From positions 1-64,000 of the IMG/VR virus record IMGVR_UViG_3300037247_000810: DNA of 64,000 nt. One strand, written 5' to 3'. Position 1 is the stretch's first letter. The number at the start of each line of letters is the position of its first letter. Source of the DNA: a virus. Made by a program: the position numbers and the translations under genes. The notes under the pieces are model-generated. The model saw only the letters and a list, made by a program, of their open reading frames with translations, searched no databases and was not told the origin of the DNA. Below, piece after piece: positions 63,214 to 64,000 of the stretch.

Positions 63214-63510
63214 ATGGAATCGCCTGCCCCTGCTGACTGCCTGCCGATCCGCATCGGGGCCTTCATGTCGAAGGGCGCAATGCTGTGTGGGGGCTGCGGG
63301 ATAGTACACCAACAAGAGCCACACCCGCAGCCTAACTGCCGGTTCCTGATGTTGATCTATATGCCAGTTATGGAACGGGCCGCGCCCGCGATGGCCCGTT
63401 CTATGCCATTCATCGGTGGCCCGCGCACACCGCCGGTCGAGATCGCCCACGTGTCGATGGCCAGCCACCCAGCGGTACAGCATCTCATGAGATTCCTGCA
63501 TTGGAATTAG
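63214..63510 (+). CDS. hypothetical protein
   Basis: 98 residues. One CGGCG pair near residue 26 and a Met/Pro-rich middle. It starts 4 bases after the upstream stop. Not recognised. Confidence 0.45.
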   Translation: MESPAPADCLPIRIGAFMSKGAMLCGGCGIVHQQEPHPQPNCRFLMLIYMPVMERAAPAMARSMPFIGGPRTPPVEIAHVSMASHPAVQHLMRFLHWN

Positions 63511-63545
63511 CGGTCGTGGTCGTGAATCTGATTCACTATTGGGGG

Positions 63546-63575
63546 TTCAGGGCCAGAAATTGCTGCCGATACTAT
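63546..63575 (+). promoter_or_regulatory. repeated phage promoter, copy E
   Basis: TTCAGG (63546-63551), 18 bases ending CTGCCGA, TACTAT (63570-63575), followed by CACTGAAAGGGG. It drives the gene running off the right edge. Confidence 0.7.
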
Positions 63576-63597
63576 CACTGAAAGGGGGTCGATGACT

Positions 63598-64000
63598 ATG
63601 CCACGAAAGTCGTCAAAGGGTTCAAAGTACCCACAGCCAAGCCTGCCAATCGTCAAACTGGACAATGTGCCAGGGCCGGAAGATGACGTCGGTGCACTCA
63701 GAGCCCACTACCAGCAAGTGCAAAACGCTTTCGCCACACATCGATACGATGATGTGATCCAGGCTTGCCATTGGTGCCTCGATATGGAAGCGGGCCTAGG
63801 CTACTCCAAGACGGATGAGACCAGGGGCACGCGGATGTTCTGTTCGGGCCGATGCGCCAGCGCCTACTGCGCCTATCAGGTGAAGGTGTTGCACTGCGAC
63901 AAGAAGGCGCAGCAGCAAGCTCGCCCACCGGAGGACGAGGGCGACGATCCAGCAGACGACGCCAGCGAGGCCCCACCAGAACCAGCACCGGAGCCGGAGG
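63598..64000 (+). CDS. Cys-containing protein running off the right edge (partial)
   Basis: 134 codons visible, open at 64000. MPRKSSKGSKYPQPSLPIVK is a basic start; CHWCLDMEAGLGYSKTDETRGTRMFCSGRC and AYC could form a zinc finger; then a Pro/Glu/Asp-rich stretch (PEDEGDDPADDASEAPPEPA). AAGGGGG lies 9 bases before the ATG at 63598; an ATG at 63592 is also possible. First gene behind promoter copy E. Confidence 0.6.
   Translation, partial: MPRKSSKGSKYPQPSLPIVKLDNVPGPEDDVGALRAHYQQVQNAFATHRYDDVIQACHWCLDMEAGLGYSKTDETRGTRMFCSGRCASAYCAYQVKVLHCDKKAQQQARPPEDEGDDPADDASEAPPEPAPEPE

Overview
The window is one long piece of a tailed double-stranded DNA bacteriophage (Caudoviricetes), about 58-60% GC by eye. 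It carries a phage-type terminase, portal, fused prohead protease/scaffold, HK97-like capsid, tail tube, tail assembly chaperones with a -1 frameshift site, tape measure and a baseplate hub. I see no sheath gene, so a siphovirus is the best guess. The host cannot be read from the sequence. It should use sigma70-like promoters, and two divergent promoters appear to give leaderless transcripts, which are common in Actinobacteria, Deinococcus-Thermus and some other phyla.

Layout. 1-10.1 kb (minus): replication and nucleotide metabolism, with a UvsY-like mediator, a dATP/dGTP diphosphohydrolase, a HAD nucleotidase, a GIY-YIG nuclease, a primase-helicase, two DNA methyltransferases and an SF2 helicase. 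10.1-41.0 kb (minus): the virion block. It is transcribed from 41 kb leftwards through terminase, fibres, portal, protease, capsid, connector, tail tube, chaperones, tape measure, baseplate hub and a receptor-binding-like protein, with an HNH endonuclease between capsid and connector. 41.07-42.43 kb (plus): three genes, one an MmcB-like nuclease. 42.7-46.8 kb (minus): 42 complete tRNA genes for all 20 amino acids, almost without spacers and with encoded CCA, plus an RNase P RNA gene, four tRNA-like elements without an anticodon arm and a nested hairpin RNA, all behind one strong promoter. 47-52.3 kb: small mixed-strand accessory genes. 52.9-55.5 kb (minus) and 57-64 kb (plus): arrays of small, often cysteine-rich, mostly unknown genes that diverge from a 1.4 kb non-coding control region at 55.5-56.95 kb.

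How the parts work together. The tRNA array needs 5' end processing at nearly every tRNA junction, and the phage supplies its own RNase P RNA inside the same transcript. The right-hand small genes share a repeated ribosome-binding leader (GGAGGGCCAAG) and a repeated promoter (TTCAGG, 18 bases, TACTTA-like), four copies on the plus strand and one facing left. The virion block has its own repeated intergenic element (GAAGTGGCCCAAACCGT on the minus strand). The hexamer GGGCCA lies inside the virion element and the leader and is packed into the control region.

All functions are inferred from sequence patterns alone. No database search was possible, and counts and base pairing were done by eye.
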